Shown: piece by piece, positions 14,682 through 23,806 of the stretch
Position numbering within the stretch: position 1 is the first letter of the stretch
Layout: each line of letters starts with the position of its first letter
DNA from: Bacillus sp. FJAT-18017
GTDB taxonomy: Bacteria > Bacillota > Bacilli > Bacillales > Cytobacillaceae
Assembly (NCBI RefSeq): GCF_001278805.1
Contig: NZ_CP012602.1
Coordinates: forward strand, 4,548,501-4,612,500
Length of the DNA: 64,000 nt
Reading direction: 5' to 3'
The notes under the pieces: model-generated
What the model was told of the DNA's origin: nothing
Database searches by the model: none
The model's input: the letters and a program-made list of their open reading frames with translations, nothing else
Translations under genes and position numbers: made by a program

Positions 14682-17453
14682 CTAAATCGGTTTCAACCTT
14701 ACATTCGTTCCAACCCGTTGGTTTTCTTTGTCAATATACGGCTTGATAATGCGTCCGAATGTCCTGCCATCAAGTTGCAAAATAATATCACCACCAGTGC
14801 CGCTGGATCTGCTACCCTGGTTGGCTTGAATAACAGCGTTACCGACCGCCCCTGCAATGATATCCTGCAGCTTATCGAGTGGCGATACGACCTCTTTACC
14901 GCCTGGGTTATCACCGATTAGAGCAAGTGTCGGGCCGTTTGTGATGCCGCCTTTAGCAAGCTTCGGAATTTCAGGGAGATTGCTAAATGGTTGGCCAAAT
15001 CCCGGCACAGAGAAGTTTTTCAGGCTTTTGATTGGTTTATTGATTCCGTCAATAAGTTTGTTCAAAAGTGTTTTCACACCATCAGCAAGGCCGTTAGTAA
15101 AGCTGGTTCGAATTTTGTCAAAGGCAGAAGAAATCTTATCAACGACATTCTTTTTAAACCAGTCGTAAACCCCAGTAAATTTGCCTTTAATGGTAGACCA
15201 GATTTCAGAGGCTTTCCCGCCTATTGCATTCTTGGAATTACCGATTGCATCACGAATTTTGTAAGCTACGTTGTCCCTAAACCAGTTGTATATTCCGTTA
15301 AACTTATTTTTTATTGCTATCCATACTTCTCCAGCCTTGCCTGCAATTGATGTCTTTGCATTATGAATGGAGTCCCGGATTTTGTAAGCTACATTGTCTC
15401 TGAACCAGTTATATATTCCGGTAAACTTATTTTTTATTGCAATCCAAACTTCCCCCGCCTTACCAGCTATTGCTGTTTTGGCATTATGAATAGAAGTGGC
15501 TATCTTATCAGCAACGTTTGTTTTAAACCAGTTATAAACTGTCATAAATTTGCCTTTGATTGTAGCCCAAATATCATCAGCTTTTTTGGCAATACCACTT
15601 TTTGCATTAGTAAAGACTGTGGTAATTTTGTCAGTCACATTAGTTTTGAACCAGGATTGGACTGATTTGAAACTGTTCGTGATTGCAGTCCAAAATTTCC
15701 CCGAATAGGTCTTGAAGGATTTAACCCAATCATCGAATGTACCCTTGATGTAAATCCATATATTTTTAAAAGACGTCGTGGTGTTCTTGCTTATAGCTTT
15801 TAATCCGTCATCCCAAAACTTGCCTATGCTTTTCCAGGAGTCTCTAAACAAAGAAACAATTTTAGGGCCGAATGCTTTAATTCCACCTAGGACTTTTCCG
15901 ATTAAGATAAGGTTTGCAATATTCCAGATCGCCTTGACGGCGCCTACTACAAGCTGCTTTGCGCCTTGCCAGGCCTTTTTCCAATCGCCGGTAAAGACTC
16001 CTGTGAAAATTTTGAGCAAACCAAGAACAACGTCAATTAGGCCGTCAATGGCCCCTTTGATATTGCCCCAAATTGTTTTTACAATCCATTTGAAAACCGG
16101 TTTAAGAATCTTCATAAGGTTTCGCCATGCTTGGCCCATTTGCTTGCCGTTTTCCTTCCAAAACTTAGCGATATATTCAATCTTGTCTTGGAGATATTCT
16201 TTAATTGCTTTATAAACTTGTTTGAAGACTTTGCCTAAAGGAGCAAAGAACTTTTTCACCTTATCCGCAAATTCCTTTACTTTATTACTGACTTTTGACA
16301 GCGCTCCTTCTGATTGACCGGTATCCATAGCAGGTATCGGGATACCTCCTCCAACGACAGAACCACCGATTCCCTCTGCTCCACCACCTCCACTGTCAGG
16401 AGAAGATGCCGCACCGCTTGAAGGATCAGCTAATTGGTTGATTTCGTCGAAGCCAGCTACACCTAGACTAGCTTTCTTAGCTTCCTTTGCCGCTTTCTTT
16501 GCAGCTTTTCCAGCGTTCGTTGCTTTTTTACCTGCATTTTCATGGGCAGCACCAAGATTATTAACGGCAGCAGTTTGATTGTTTATTACACCAGTTTGCT
16601 GAGGTATATCACCTTTTTTGCCGATTAGAGCTCTAACAAATTGTGCAACTACACCCATTACGGCTGCCACTTTATTTGCCAAAACAGTTAATACTGGTAA
16701 GGCTACGTTTAATATTGGGAGAAATGCTTGGCCTAATGCCAATTTAACGTTGTTTAGCGATTGGACAAAAGTACCCATTCGGACGGATGTACTATCAGCA
16801 ACAGTTGTACCGTATTTTTGAGTAGCTTGTTCGAGTATGGCCATATACCTAATTTGCTGTTGGGTTTGGAAATTTAACTGCTGCCAGGATGCTCCGTTGG
16901 CAAACTGTTTGAAGGCATTGGTGGATTCAATCATTGCTACGTTCACATTAATACCTAAGTCCTCAATAGCCTCCGTATTGCCTAGCAAACCGCTTCGGAT
17001 GCGCTCGAATGTATCTTCCATAGTTCGGCCTGTAGCAGAGCTTACGACCGCTGTAGCCTTCATCAATTCTTCTGTTTTCTTTCGGGTATCGTCTGCTCCA
17101 GAAGAAAAGGTACTAAGTAAATTGCCATAAGTGGCACCCGCTTTTACCGCTTCAAGCTTAGAGTAGCCAAAAGCCGCCCCTGTTGTTTGTGCCCATTTAT
17201 TGAATTCACCAGCACTCTCGCCCATAATTCTGTTAATTTGGTTCAAGCTAGTTTCAAAAAGCATGGCATCTTTAACAGCAGAGCCAATACCAAGTGTTAC
17301 TCCTATTCCAGCTAAAACGGTACTAATTTTACTCATTGACTGATTAATAGAGTTACCAAAGTTTCTAACTTGAGATTGTGCTTTTTGCATACCTTTTTGG
17401 AGACCGCTGAAATCAGCACCAGCCCGTACCATAAAGTTTCTTACAATTGCCAT
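14682..17453 (-). CDS. Tape measure protein
   Basis: A 923-residue protein that sets tail length. The N-terminus (FSGLQKGMQKAQSQVRNFGN, then hydrophobic ISTVLAGIGVTLGIGSA) and ALKQ-type helices are classic. Around residues 570-790 it contains about six tandem 41-residue units, each with I/V-W-x-x-I-K-x-K-F and N-W-F and I-A-G-K-A; the middle ones are nearly identical at DNA level with a 123-bp period (15280, 15403, 15526). A Gly-rich linker (SSPDSGGGGAEGIGG) precedes them. The C-terminus has a GPTLALIGDNPGGKEVV segment usual in this family. Copy number of the repeats would change tail length. Confidence 0.95.
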   Translation of the reverse strand: MAIVRNFMVRAGADFSGLQKGMQKAQSQVRNFGNSINQSMSKISTVLAGIGVTLGIGSAVKDAMLFETSLNQINRIMGESAGEFNKWAQTTGAAFGYSKLEAVKAGATYGNLLSTFSSGADDTRKKTEELMKATAVVSSATGRTMEDTFERIRSGLLGNTEAIEDLGINVNVAMIESTNAFKQFANGASWQQLNFQTQQQIRYMAILEQATQKYGTTVADSTSVRMGTFVQSLNNVKLALGQAFLPILNVALPVLTVLANKVAAVMGVVAQFVRALIGKKGDIPQQTGVINNQTAAVNNLGAAHENAGKKATNAGKAAKKAAKEAKKASLGVAGFDEINQLADPSSGAASSPDSGGGGAEGIGGSVVGGGIPIPAMDTGQSEGALSKVSNKVKEFADKVKKFFAPLGKVFKQVYKAIKEYLQDKIEYIAKFWKENGKQMGQAWRNLMKILKPVFKWIVKTIWGNIKGAIDGLIDVVLGLLKIFTGVFTGDWKKAWQGAKQLVVGAVKAIWNIANLILIGKVLGGIKAFGPKIVSLFRDSWKSIGKFWDDGLKAISKNTTTSFKNIWIYIKGTFDDWVKSFKTYSGKFWTAITNSFKSVQSWFKTNVTDKITTVFTNAKSGIAKKADDIWATIKGKFMTVYNWFKTNVADKIATSIHNAKTAIAGKAGEVWIAIKNKFTGIYNWFRDNVAYKIRDSIHNAKTSIAGKAGEVWIAIKNKFNGIYNWFRDNVAYKIRDAIGNSKNAIGGKASEIWSTIKGKFTGVYDWFKKNVVDKISSAFDKIRTSFTNGLADGVKTLLNKLIDGINKPIKSLKNFSVPGFGQPFSNLPEIPKLAKGGITNGPTLALIGDNPGGKEVVSPLDKLQDIIAGAVGNAVIQANQGSRSSGTGGDIILQLDGRTFGRIIKPYIDKENQRVGTNVRLKPI

Positions 17454-17508
17454 TTACCTTCACCTCCTCTTGAAAACAAAATAAAAGGAGCCCCTATGAT
17501 ATGAACTC

Positions 17509-17877
17509 CTAATAAACAGTGCCACCAAAAGCAGCGTTAAGTTTCTTAACTTCATTCAGCATTTCTTCAGGTGTCATTCGTTTTGGTTTATCTTCACCGT
17601 TGAGCTTTTTAAGTACCTCAGTTAAATCTTTAATTGATAATTTGCCGACCCGCTGCCAACGTGCATTGAAATATGCAACAGTAAGTTGATTTTCAATTTC
17701 ATGTTTGCGTATTTCGCTTTCAAGTTTTTGTTTTTCATTAAACACCTTGATAGAGATGCTCAATTCGTAAGGGGTCATCTCGTTATACTCCGAGATGCTT
17801 ATGCCCAAATGGATTGCAGATTTTAAGGACTCTTCCCAGCTCCACGTTACTGGCTCTTCTCCGCAATCCTCTGATCG
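17509..17877 (-). CDS. Tail assembly chaperone, T part read by -1 frameshift
   Basis: This frame has no proper start. The ribosome reaches it from the upstream frame by a -1 shift on the heptamer A-AAA-AAC at 17877-17883. The shifted frame continues RSEDCGEEPVTWSWEESLKSAI and then GISISEYNEMTPYEL. The combined G-T product is 232 residues. The T part ends ...LNAAFGGTVY. In siphoviruses such fusions bind the tape measure and tube proteins during assembly and are not part of the virion. It lies just upstream of the tape measure, the standard place. Confidence 0.88.
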   Translation of the reverse strand, partial: RSEDCGEEPVTWSWEESLKSAIHLGISISEYNEMTPYELSISIKVFNEKQKLESEIRKHEIENQLTVAYFNARWQRVGKLSIKDLTEVLKKLNGEDKPKRMTPEEMLNEVKKLNAAFGGTVY

Positions 17878-18206
17878 TTTTTTTCATCAACCTCGACAGT
17901 GCCGAATGCCGCTTCAAATGCTTGCTGCATCTTTTGCATGATTTCAGAGAAACTTGGTGCCTGGTCGAGTAGATCCTCCATGTCCTCGAGTTTCAGGACC
18001 TCGTTATGCCGTCTTGCATCGTACTCCAAACCAATGAGCATGATTTTTTCTAGTTCTCCTAGGTCTGTACCTTCAAATTCAAAGTTTTCGAGATTCTGAC
18101 CTGTTACAGCCATCATTTTTTTCAAGGCCTTATGGCCAAAACGGACTTCCCTTGGACGATCCAAATTAATAATGACAACATCGTTTTTATCGTTTTTATC
18201 CGGCAT
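17847..18206 (-). CDS. Tail assembly chaperone, G part
   Basis: A 119-residue acidic protein beginning MPDKNDKNDVVIINLDRP with REVRFGHKALKKMMAVTG, the usual G chaperone pattern. It ends ...DEKNDQRIAEKSQ. In codons 108-110 (GAA AAA AAC) lies the slippery heptamer that sends a fraction of ribosomes into the T frame. It has a GGAGG box before ATG and follows the tail tube gene. Function in tail assembly is well established for this family. Confidence 0.92.
   Translation of the reverse strand: MPDKNDKNDVVIINLDRPREVRFGHKALKKMMAVTGQNLENFEFEGTDLGELEKIMLIGLEYDARRHNEVLKLEDMEDLLDQAPSFSEIMQKMQQAFEAAFGTVEVDEKNDQRIAEKSQ
17877..17883 (-). promoter_or_regulatory. Programmed -1 frameshift site
   Basis: The heptamer A AAA AAC, in the X-XXY-YYZ phase of the G frame, sits 31 bases before the G stop codon. 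Shifting back one base restores an open frame that carries the known T-type sequence. This is one of the canonical slippery sequences. A following hairpin is not obvious by eye. Confidence 0.88.
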
Positions 18207-18251
18207 TTCATTTCCTCCTAATAGAAAAAGACTAGAGAAAACTCTCTAGTC

Positions 18252-18950
18252 TTAAGCAGTTTTGACTACTACAACTTCATATACTTTTGGAGCTTTATTC
18301 GACTCGTTAGCAACGATTGTTAATTTCTTTGAGCCGATTGTCATAGCAATCGCAGCTGATGCCACTCCACTATTAAGCTTTTGAGCAAATACCCCGTCAA
18401 CAAACAAATCGATGTTTTGGCCTGCTCCGGTGGCCGTTACTGTAACGCTGGCAGCAGTGACACCACTAAAAGCATACAGGTAATTGCCGTTATTGAATGC
18501 AGGTGTCAAAGCCCCGCCCGTTCCAGCTAACGCTAGTGCAGAAAGCCCAGCTGAAGGCGTAAGTCCAAGGCTCGGTTTTCCACTGACTTTTACAGTCGCT
18601 TCAAAGCTGACACCGTCTTCCATTTCAGCTCCAGTGCTGACGCCTGTTACAATTCCATTAAAGGTCCAGGCAGCGCCAAAAGGAAAAAGGATAGTGAAAG
18701 GGAGCATCGTTCCATTCATATAAGCGTTATAAAGGGCGACCTGCCCATTTGTATCGCCGGGATTGAAAAAACCCGATAAAGAAGCTTCTCCTGCATCCTT
18801 TAGGCCCTGCATGAAAGTGCGAAAACCATCAACACTATCCAAAGTGGTTGTTTCTAGTGTGTCGGCAGACAAATCAAGTCCGCCAATGGATGTCAGGTCG
18901 GCCACGCTATTAGCATTAACTAACAGCTTCGTTCCCATTGCAGCAAACAT
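18252..18950 (-). CDS. Major tail tube protein with C-terminal beta domain
   Basis: A 232-residue protein. Residues 1-135 look like a TP901-1-type tube protein (ADLTSIGGLDLSADTLETTT and DAGEASLSGFFNPGD are family patterns). After KVSGKPSLGLTPSAG comes an Ig/cadherin-like beta domain (about 145-232, with FNNGNYLYAFSGVTAASVTVT), which would decorate the outside of the tail tube. Such add-on domains help adhesion to polysaccharides. It is separated from the G chaperone by 45 bases. Confidence 0.9.
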   Translation of the reverse strand: MFAAMGTKLLVNANSVADLTSIGGLDLSADTLETTTLDSVDGFRTFMQGLKDAGEASLSGFFNPGDTNGQVALYNAYMNGTMLPFTILFPFGAAWTFNGIVTGVSTGAEMEDGVSFEATVKVSGKPSLGLTPSAGLSALALAGTGGALTPAFNNGNYLYAFSGVTAASVTVTATGAGQNIDLFVDGVFAQKLNSGVASAAIAMTIGSKKLTIVANESNKAPKVYEVVVVKTA

Positions 18951-18961
18951 TCTATTACCTC

Positions 18962-19351
18962 CTAAAATTTAAATATACCTTCAATCAAACACCGGTAAAG
19001 CGATACCTGATTTTCATATAGTTCTACCGGCTTTTCGTAAGTAAAGTTTTGAATAAAAGGGCCGGAGTGACCAATGTTCCGGCTCTGGAATGATACTAAC
19101 TTTGTTATGACTTGCTGAGTAAGATCCTTTAGCCCCGCATACGAATCTGTAAAGATATTAATCTCGCAAGGTACCTCCTTGCTGGAATGGTAGCCCTTCA
19201 AACTCTTGTCCTGGAGTCCTTCAGATGATACATAAATTATATATGGAGCCGGTGTCCCCTCAGGAGCATTTAAGGGGTACACCTTATCCGCCAGTCCTGG
19301 CAAAGAAGACAATTCCGCAGTCAATGCCTCCTCAAAGTTCACATTAATCAC
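18962..19351 (-). CDS. Tail terminator / completion protein
   Basis: A 129-residue protein in the standard place between the HK97 gp10-like gene and the tail tube gene. PAPYIIYVSSEG and LYRCLIEGIFKF fit the DUF3168/gp17-like family that caps the tail tube during assembly. It overlaps the upstream gene by four bases (ATGA). Confidence 0.83.
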   Translation of the reverse strand: MINVNFEEALTAELSSLPGLADKVYPLNAPEGTPAPYIIYVSSEGLQDKSLKGYHSSKEVPCEINIFTDSYAGLKDLTQQVITKLVSFQSRNIGHSGPFIQNFTYEKPVELYENQVSLYRCLIEGIFKF

Positions 19352-19791
19352 TCCAATTTATCAATTTCCTTTGTTAAAACCTCAACAACGGTTTCCTCAA
19401 TTTTTTCGTTATTGTCATCAAGGGATTTTCTCATATACCTGAATCCGGGAGTATACTTGCCATACTGATCCATCCAACCATACTCCTGGGAAGCAGGGTA
19501 GTATGAACGATTGCCAGTGGATGACTCTTTTACAAAGACATCGTTCATACTCTTGTCCAACGTCACCTGGTAGACTTTCTTGCCCTTTATCTTTGCTCGT
19601 TCACCTTTTAAAACAAGACCCTTCTTGAGGTTTCCCGAATCAACAGGGGCGTTCTTTTTGGCAGCCCTCAAGGCAATTGTTCCACCTTTTCTAGCTGCCT
19701 TCGTGACGCACTTTTGGGGCAATCTCTCGAGAGTTTTGAGTGTTTTTTCAAGCTCCCGCATGCCTTTGATTTCCGAACGGCGAGCCATCAC
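19348..19791 (-). CDS. HK97 gp10-like neck protein
   Basis: A 147-residue protein. The start MMARRSEIKGMRELEKTL and the motif AAKKNAPVDSGNLKKGL are characteristic of HK97 gp10-type head-tail joining proteins. Most of it is basic. Coupled by overlaps with the head-closure gene above and the tail-terminator gene below. It probably joins the head completion complex to the tail. Confidence 0.9.
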   Translation of the reverse strand: MMARRSEIKGMRELEKTLKTLERLPQKCVTKAARKGGTIALRAAKKNAPVDSGNLKKGLVLKGERAKIKGKKVYQVTLDKSMNDVFVKESSTGNRSYYPASQEYGWMDQYGKYTPGFRYMRKSLDDNNEKIEETVVEVLTKEIDKLE

Positions 19792-20117
19792 ATTACTTCC
19801 TTGCAGACAAGTTCCAGGAATCGATTCTTCTCGTCTATGTTAATTGGCGGGGTTACCAATTGGAGTTCTTTAGTGCCATACTGGATTTTCATCGTCGCAT
19901 CGATATCTTTTCTGTACCGAATAGTGACCTTTGTGGTGGCCTCTGAATGAGTCTGAAGTGCGCTATAGAGTTCCCGTCCTCGCAACGGCTTTACATTGGC
20001 CCAGACGGTAGCAACTTTCTTCCAGTTATCGGCTCCTTTAACCACTTCCCCGTAACCATTCCGTTTGTCGGACAGCTTTAAAAAAGTGACTCGCTTATTT
20101 AATTGACCTGGATTCAT
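19788..20117 (-). CDS. Head closure protein (SPP1 gp16-like)
   Basis: A 109-residue protein starting MNPGQLNKRVTFLKLSDKRNGYGE, the start typical of head-tail adaptor proteins (PF05521). I chose the ATG at 20117, which has a GGAGG in front; an upstream ATG in the same frame would only add residues of the preceding gene's region. WANVKPLRGRELY and YRKDID are further family residues. It closes the portal channel after packaging. Confidence 0.88.
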   Translation of the reverse strand: MNPGQLNKRVTFLKLSDKRNGYGEVVKGADNWKKVATVWANVKPLRGRELYSALQTHSEATTKVTIRYRKDIDATMKIQYGTKELQLVTPPINIDEKNRFLELVCKEVM

Positions 20118-20118
20118 T

Positions 20119-20439
20119 TTAGCTGCCTCCAAACGAATGGAATTTATACGGGCCGATGAGCGCATTCACAGAAAACGCAATTTCTCCTTCAACCCTGCCG
20201 AGTACCCCACGATTTTCATACCAATGAGCAATTAGCATGTACATTGCCACGATTACTTCTTCGGGGATGTCCCACCTGGTTTCGTCAGTCATTTTTTCCG
20301 CGAGTAAGGGCCGCTTCAGCTTAGTTTCACAGAAACTTCTTGCAGCTTTTATGAGCAGATCCTTAATGAATTTATCATCTTCAGGTGGGGTATCTCTCAG
20401 GTAGCTTTTTGCATCTTCCAGAGTAATCAACTCACCCAT
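20119..20439 (-). CDS. Head-tail connector protein (gp6-like)
   Basis: A 106-residue helical protein: MGELITLEDAKSYLRDTPPEDDKFIKDLL then AARSFCETKLKRPL and a VIVAMYMLIAHWYENRG segment match the phage_connect_1 / gp6 family, which forms a ring under the portal. It is one base from the head-closure gene and overlaps the small acidic gene before it by eight bases. Confidence 0.92.
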   Translation of the reverse strand: MGELITLEDAKSYLRDTPPEDDKFIKDLLIKAARSFCETKLKRPLLAEKMTDETRWDIPEEVIVAMYMLIAHWYENRGVLGRVEGEIAFSVNALIGPYKFHSFGGS

Positions 20440-20725
20440 TTAAGTTCGCGAGAGCTTCCTCAGCCTCTTCCTTACCCTGGACCTTCTCTCCGTTAGGAAG
20501 TAGATACCAGCCACCACCCAAATGCTTTAATCCCACAATAGGAGCCTCAATTTCGTCGTTTTCAATATCCTGTGTAGTCTCAACGACGATTGCAGATCCT
20601 ACCTCGACAAGAACCTCTGCCTCTTCCCGGTCCATTGTTTCGCCAACTTCGTATTCCTTATCAGTTTCAAAAACCCCTGCCGGTGAAGCAGAGGTTTTGA
20701 GCATCTTGATTTTCAATCGGAACAC
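20432..20725 (-). CDS. Small acidic head-operon protein
   Basis: About 97 residues. The frame opens with GTG at 20725 (AAAGG adjacent); a TTG at 20716 with better AAAGGG spacing would remove three residues, so the start is uncertain. The protein is very acidic (REEAEVLVEVGSAIVVE), with a beta strand pattern KMLKTSASPAGVFETDKEYEVGE. It follows the capsid gene. Similar small proteins at this place may be decoration or head-fibre base proteins, but I do not recognise the family with certainty. Confidence 0.7.
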   Translation of the reverse strand: MFRLKIKMLKTSASPAGVFETDKEYEVGETMDREEAEVLVEVGSAIVVETTQDIENDEIEAPIVGLKHLGGGWYLLPNGEKVQGKEEAEEALANLNG

Positions 20726-20732
20726 CCTTTCT

Positions 20733-21953
20733 TTATCCTAATTTCACACGGACAAATCCTTCAGCGAGAGCAGGCGCTCCATCTGTCTCCAGACGCCCAA
20801 TAAAGCCTGTTTGGTTTGACTCGGCATAAAGCTCCACCAGACGTTGGATTTGCATGTCAAGTGCATCCGCAATCCAGTAGTTGGAGAAATCTGCGAGAGC
20901 ACCAACATACTGGCCAGTTGTAAAAGTATTAGGAGCGAAATCGGAAGCGTTGTATTTGAAATTGAGAAGCTTGTCTGGGTTTGGTCCGTTTGGATCAATC
21001 ATATAACGGCCATCTCCGTCCTTAATTTTGAGCAACTGCAGGATTGCATCCGGATGGAAGACCCACTGCGCTTTTCCGTGATATCCCTGTTTAAGTGCAA
21101 ATTTAGCAGCCAAGAGACCGTCGTATGTGACAGCATTTGCAGAATTTCCGTTAGCGATGTCCCTAGTAGTCGGTACACCATTAGCGCTTGCAGTGAAGAT
21201 TCCAAGAGGCTTACCTACACCGTCACCAGTAAGGAATGCTTTTTCCTGGGCAACCGCAAATTTATAAGCAAGTCTTTCACGTACAATCGCTTCGATTGGA
21301 AGTGCAGAGGCACGCAAAAGTTTATTTGACACCTTAACCCGCTTAGCCAGTGGATTTGGTTTGAATTCACGCTTTCCAAATTTCAAGTCTGTTTCATTAC
21401 CTGTTGCAAGTTCAGTTGTCCAATCCGCATCAGTAGCGTCCTGAGCAAGTGTAGGTACGCCAAGAGAAGCTGCAGACGTCAATGGCTGAACGAAAGCCAA
21501 TTGGCGAATAAAGACCATGCTATCAAGATTTTTTAGTAGTTGTTTAACAAACTGCATTGGTACGACAGTAAATCCACCGTCTGCATCAACGCCAGCTTGC
21601 AGGGCCCGGGATTCTTCAGGTGTGAAGTTTGCCTGGTGACCGTTAGAAAGATATTTGTCGAAGGCAGATCGGTACTCATCAGTTTCAGTAAAGTGCCTCT
21701 TCTCGTTCCCTGGAACAGCTGGAGTTGGTAATGGAGGCTCTTGGCCGCGAGTTTCCCCTTCCATTTGAGAAAGCTGCTCTTCCATTTCGATTTTGCCGCG
21801 AAGCTCCTCAGCCTCATCAATATACTTTTTCCATTGATCCTTAAATTCCTGAGTATTATCCCTGTTCTCAGCCTTTGCTGTTTCAAGAGCAGCACGGGCC
21901 TGATTAATCAGATTTGCACGCTTTTGACGCATTTCACGAATTGCTGGTTTCAT
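20733..21953 (-). CDS. Major capsid protein, HK97 fold
   Basis: A 406-residue phage_capsid family protein. Residues 1-~100 form the helical delta (scaffold) domain, rich in charged residues (AENRDNTQEFKDQWKKYIDE), which the prohead protease should remove. The fold region begins near RALQAGVDADGGFTVVP, a standard HK97-family marker, and includes FLTGDGVGKPLGIF and a C-terminal GRLETDGAPALAEGFVRV. No cross-link Lys/Asn pair can be confirmed. The order protease then capsid is the usual one. Confidence 0.95.
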   Translation of the reverse strand: MKPAIREMRQKRANLINQARAALETAKAENRDNTQEFKDQWKKYIDEAEELRGKIEMEEQLSQMEGETRGQEPPLPTPAVPGNEKRHFTETDEYRSAFDKYLSNGHQANFTPEESRALQAGVDADGGFTVVPMQFVKQLLKNLDSMVFIRQLAFVQPLTSAASLGVPTLAQDATDADWTTELATGNETDLKFGKREFKPNPLAKRVKVSNKLLRASALPIEAIVRERLAYKFAVAQEKAFLTGDGVGKPLGIFTASANGVPTTRDIANGNSANAVTYDGLLAAKFALKQGYHGKAQWVFHPDAILQLLKIKDGDGRYMIDPNGPNPDKLLNFKYNASDFAPNTFTTGQYVGALADFSNYWIADALDMQIQRLVELYAESNQTGFIGRLETDGAPALAEGFVRVKLG

Positions 21954-21996
21954 AAGGTTGTTACCTCCAGTATTTTAAAATAAAAAAAAGACGTTC

Positions 21997-22578
21997 CTAG
22001 AACATCTCCATCAATTCCAATTCCTTTTCAAAAGAATTGTCGGTATTCACTTTTTTCTGTTTGAATTCATTAAAGACAGCCTCAGCCGAACGGATTCCGG
22101 TCTCACTTGTGGGATAGGCCGGAGTAGTAACTGGACTAACTTCAAACAGTTTAGCTTTTTTTACAGTCCGGACAGCCATCTCTTCAGTTTCATCCCACTC
22201 GTCAACTTCTGCCCGGAATATGAACGAAGAACCACGGACATCGCCGCGTTCAATGCTTTCAACATACTTGTCAGCCCAAGAAGGAGGGGTGATTTCATAA
22301 CGCAGGCCAACTTCATCCTCTTGAAGTTTCAAGGTGCCAGCTGTGTTCCTGCCAAGGATTTCACTAGGATTGTGATTCCATGCAGCATAGATGTCGTCAT
22401 TGATTGATTCAGCAAAAGCGCCGCGTTCAAACTGCTCCGCGAACATCCCCCAAATAGGAACACTACGCTGGCCCCATTTCACCGCATAGCCGACAATCCT
22501 TTTCTTTTCACCTTCAGGCTCAGCTCTCACTTCTATATTGGTGAGGGAGCGTTTTTCCTTCTCATTCACTCTTCTCAC
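21997..22578 (-). CDS. Prohead protease (HK97 family, S78)
   Basis: A 193-residue serine protease. The His of WNHNPSEILGR and the Ser of RGSSFIF are the catalytic pair in family S78, with the start KRIVGYAVKWGQRS typical. It processes the capsid's delta domain. The frame overlaps the portal gene by 17 bases, so translation is coupled. A Glu or Asp third residue is likely further on but not assignable by eye. Confidence 0.93.
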   Translation of the reverse strand: MRRVNEKEKRSLTNIEVRAEPEGEKKRIVGYAVKWGQRSVPIWGMFAEQFERGAFAESINDDIYAAWNHNPSEILGRNTAGTLKLQEDEVGLRYEITPPSWADKYVESIERGDVRGSSFIFRAEVDEWDETEEMAVRTVKKAKLFEVSPVTTPAYPTSETGIRSAEAVFNEFKQKKVNTDNSFEKELELMEMF

Positions 22579-23797
22579 CTCCTTTCAGGTATTGCTGTCC
22601 GGCCATATTTACAGGGATCATATTTCCGTTTACCAAGTAAGCATCCAAGCCTTCAATTTTGTCTTCATTTTCCTTATCCCGAATATCATTTCCGCTCAGC
22701 CAACCATTCTGTCGGCCGATTTGATAAGCTTCGTAGCGAGATTTCATATCGCCTCGCATCAAACCATCCAGGTTGTACTCAGCATAGTATTGCTTTCTTT
22801 CTTCCGTGGTTAAGAGCTTCCAATTAAGAGTCTGTTCCCATCTTACTGCCCAAGGCCTAATGGTATGTTTAGCAAAGCCAATGTCCTGGTGTTCGATATT
22901 GGAGAAAGTTGCTTTATCCAGATTGCCCACTAAATGCAAAGGAACCCGGTAAAGCCTCGCAATCTCTTCCAACTGGAATTTACGGGTTTGTAAGAACTGG
23001 GCATCTTCAGGAGGTATCCCAATTTGTTTATAAGTCATGCCTTCTTCGAGTATGGCCACCTTATGAGAGTTTTCAAGCCCTTTATGCATTTCGTCCCAGC
23101 TCGAACGCAGGTGCTTGATTGCATCTTCCCCCAGTTCTCCAGGGTGTTCCAAAACCCCAAGTGGTTTTGCCCCGTTGCTGAAGAATCTCGACCCGTATTC
23201 CTCTGCAGCTTGTCCGAGCCCGATGCTTTCCCTCGCTAAACCTATTACTGAAAGACCTACTAGGCCATCTAATGAGAATCCAACTAAATGGAGCATCTGA
23301 TCAGCCGAGAGATTTATCACCTTACCGTCTGGGCCAGCAACTTCATACCCCATTTTCTTGGTGGTTGGATTTCGCTTTGGAATAACTTTTGATGGGTGCT
23401 GTGGGTAGAGTCCTCTCGGTTCTCCATCCGGTCCCCAATCGATAAATGCGTAACCATTCCCCCAAAGCAAAATGCACGCCTGCAAGACTTGCCTGAAAGT
23501 AAAGCTTGTCATTTCTTCGTTCGGTCTCGAATGCAATAAATCATATAGTTTCTTTTCTCGAGCCTTCGCTCGGCCATTGCTGCCTTTATCCCTGTATAGG
23601 TGTAAAGGTAAGGAGGCCATTGTTTCAGATATGACATTTACACAGGAAAACACAGCGATATAACTTAGAGCTGTGGTCTCATTTACTACTTTCCCAGCGT
23701 AACTCCTATTGCCTCCACTTAGCCAGGCAACATCTGAATCGCTAGGATTAGCCAAATCCATTGAGCGCTTTCCAAATAGTGAATCTATAAAGCCCAT
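22562..23797 (-). CDS. Portal protein (HK97 family)
   Basis: A 411-residue portal. Family markers are ALSYIAVFSCVNVISETMA, WGNGYAFIDWGPDGEPRGLYP, LEEIARLYRVPLHLVGN and FAKHTIRPWAVRWEQTLNWKLL. It forms the twelve-fold ring through which DNA enters and leaves. Its ribosome site GGAGG lies in the end of the small membrane gene upstream. Confidence 0.95.
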   Translation of the reverse strand: MGFIDSLFGKRSMDLANPSDSDVAWLSGGNRSYAGKVVNETTALSYIAVFSCVNVISETMASLPLHLYRDKGSNGRAKAREKKLYDLLHSRPNEEMTSFTFRQVLQACILLWGNGYAFIDWGPDGEPRGLYPQHPSKVIPKRNPTTKKMGYEVAGPDGKVINLSADQMLHLVGFSLDGLVGLSVIGLARESIGLGQAAEEYGSRFFSNGAKPLGVLEHPGELGEDAIKHLRSSWDEMHKGLENSHKVAILEEGMTYKQIGIPPEDAQFLQTRKFQLEEIARLYRVPLHLVGNLDKATFSNIEHQDIGFAKHTIRPWAVRWEQTLNWKLLTTEERKQYYAEYNLDGLMRGDMKSRYEAYQIGRQNGWLSGNDIRDKENEDKIEGLDAYLVNGNMIPVNMAGQQYLKGGEKSE

Positions 23798-23806
23798 TGT
23801 CTTTTA

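Noticed and set aside
14857..17130. Several plus-strand frames of 60-145 codons opposite the tape measure gene
   Set aside because: They are antisense shadows of a repetitive, lysine-rich gene and have no ribosome sites.
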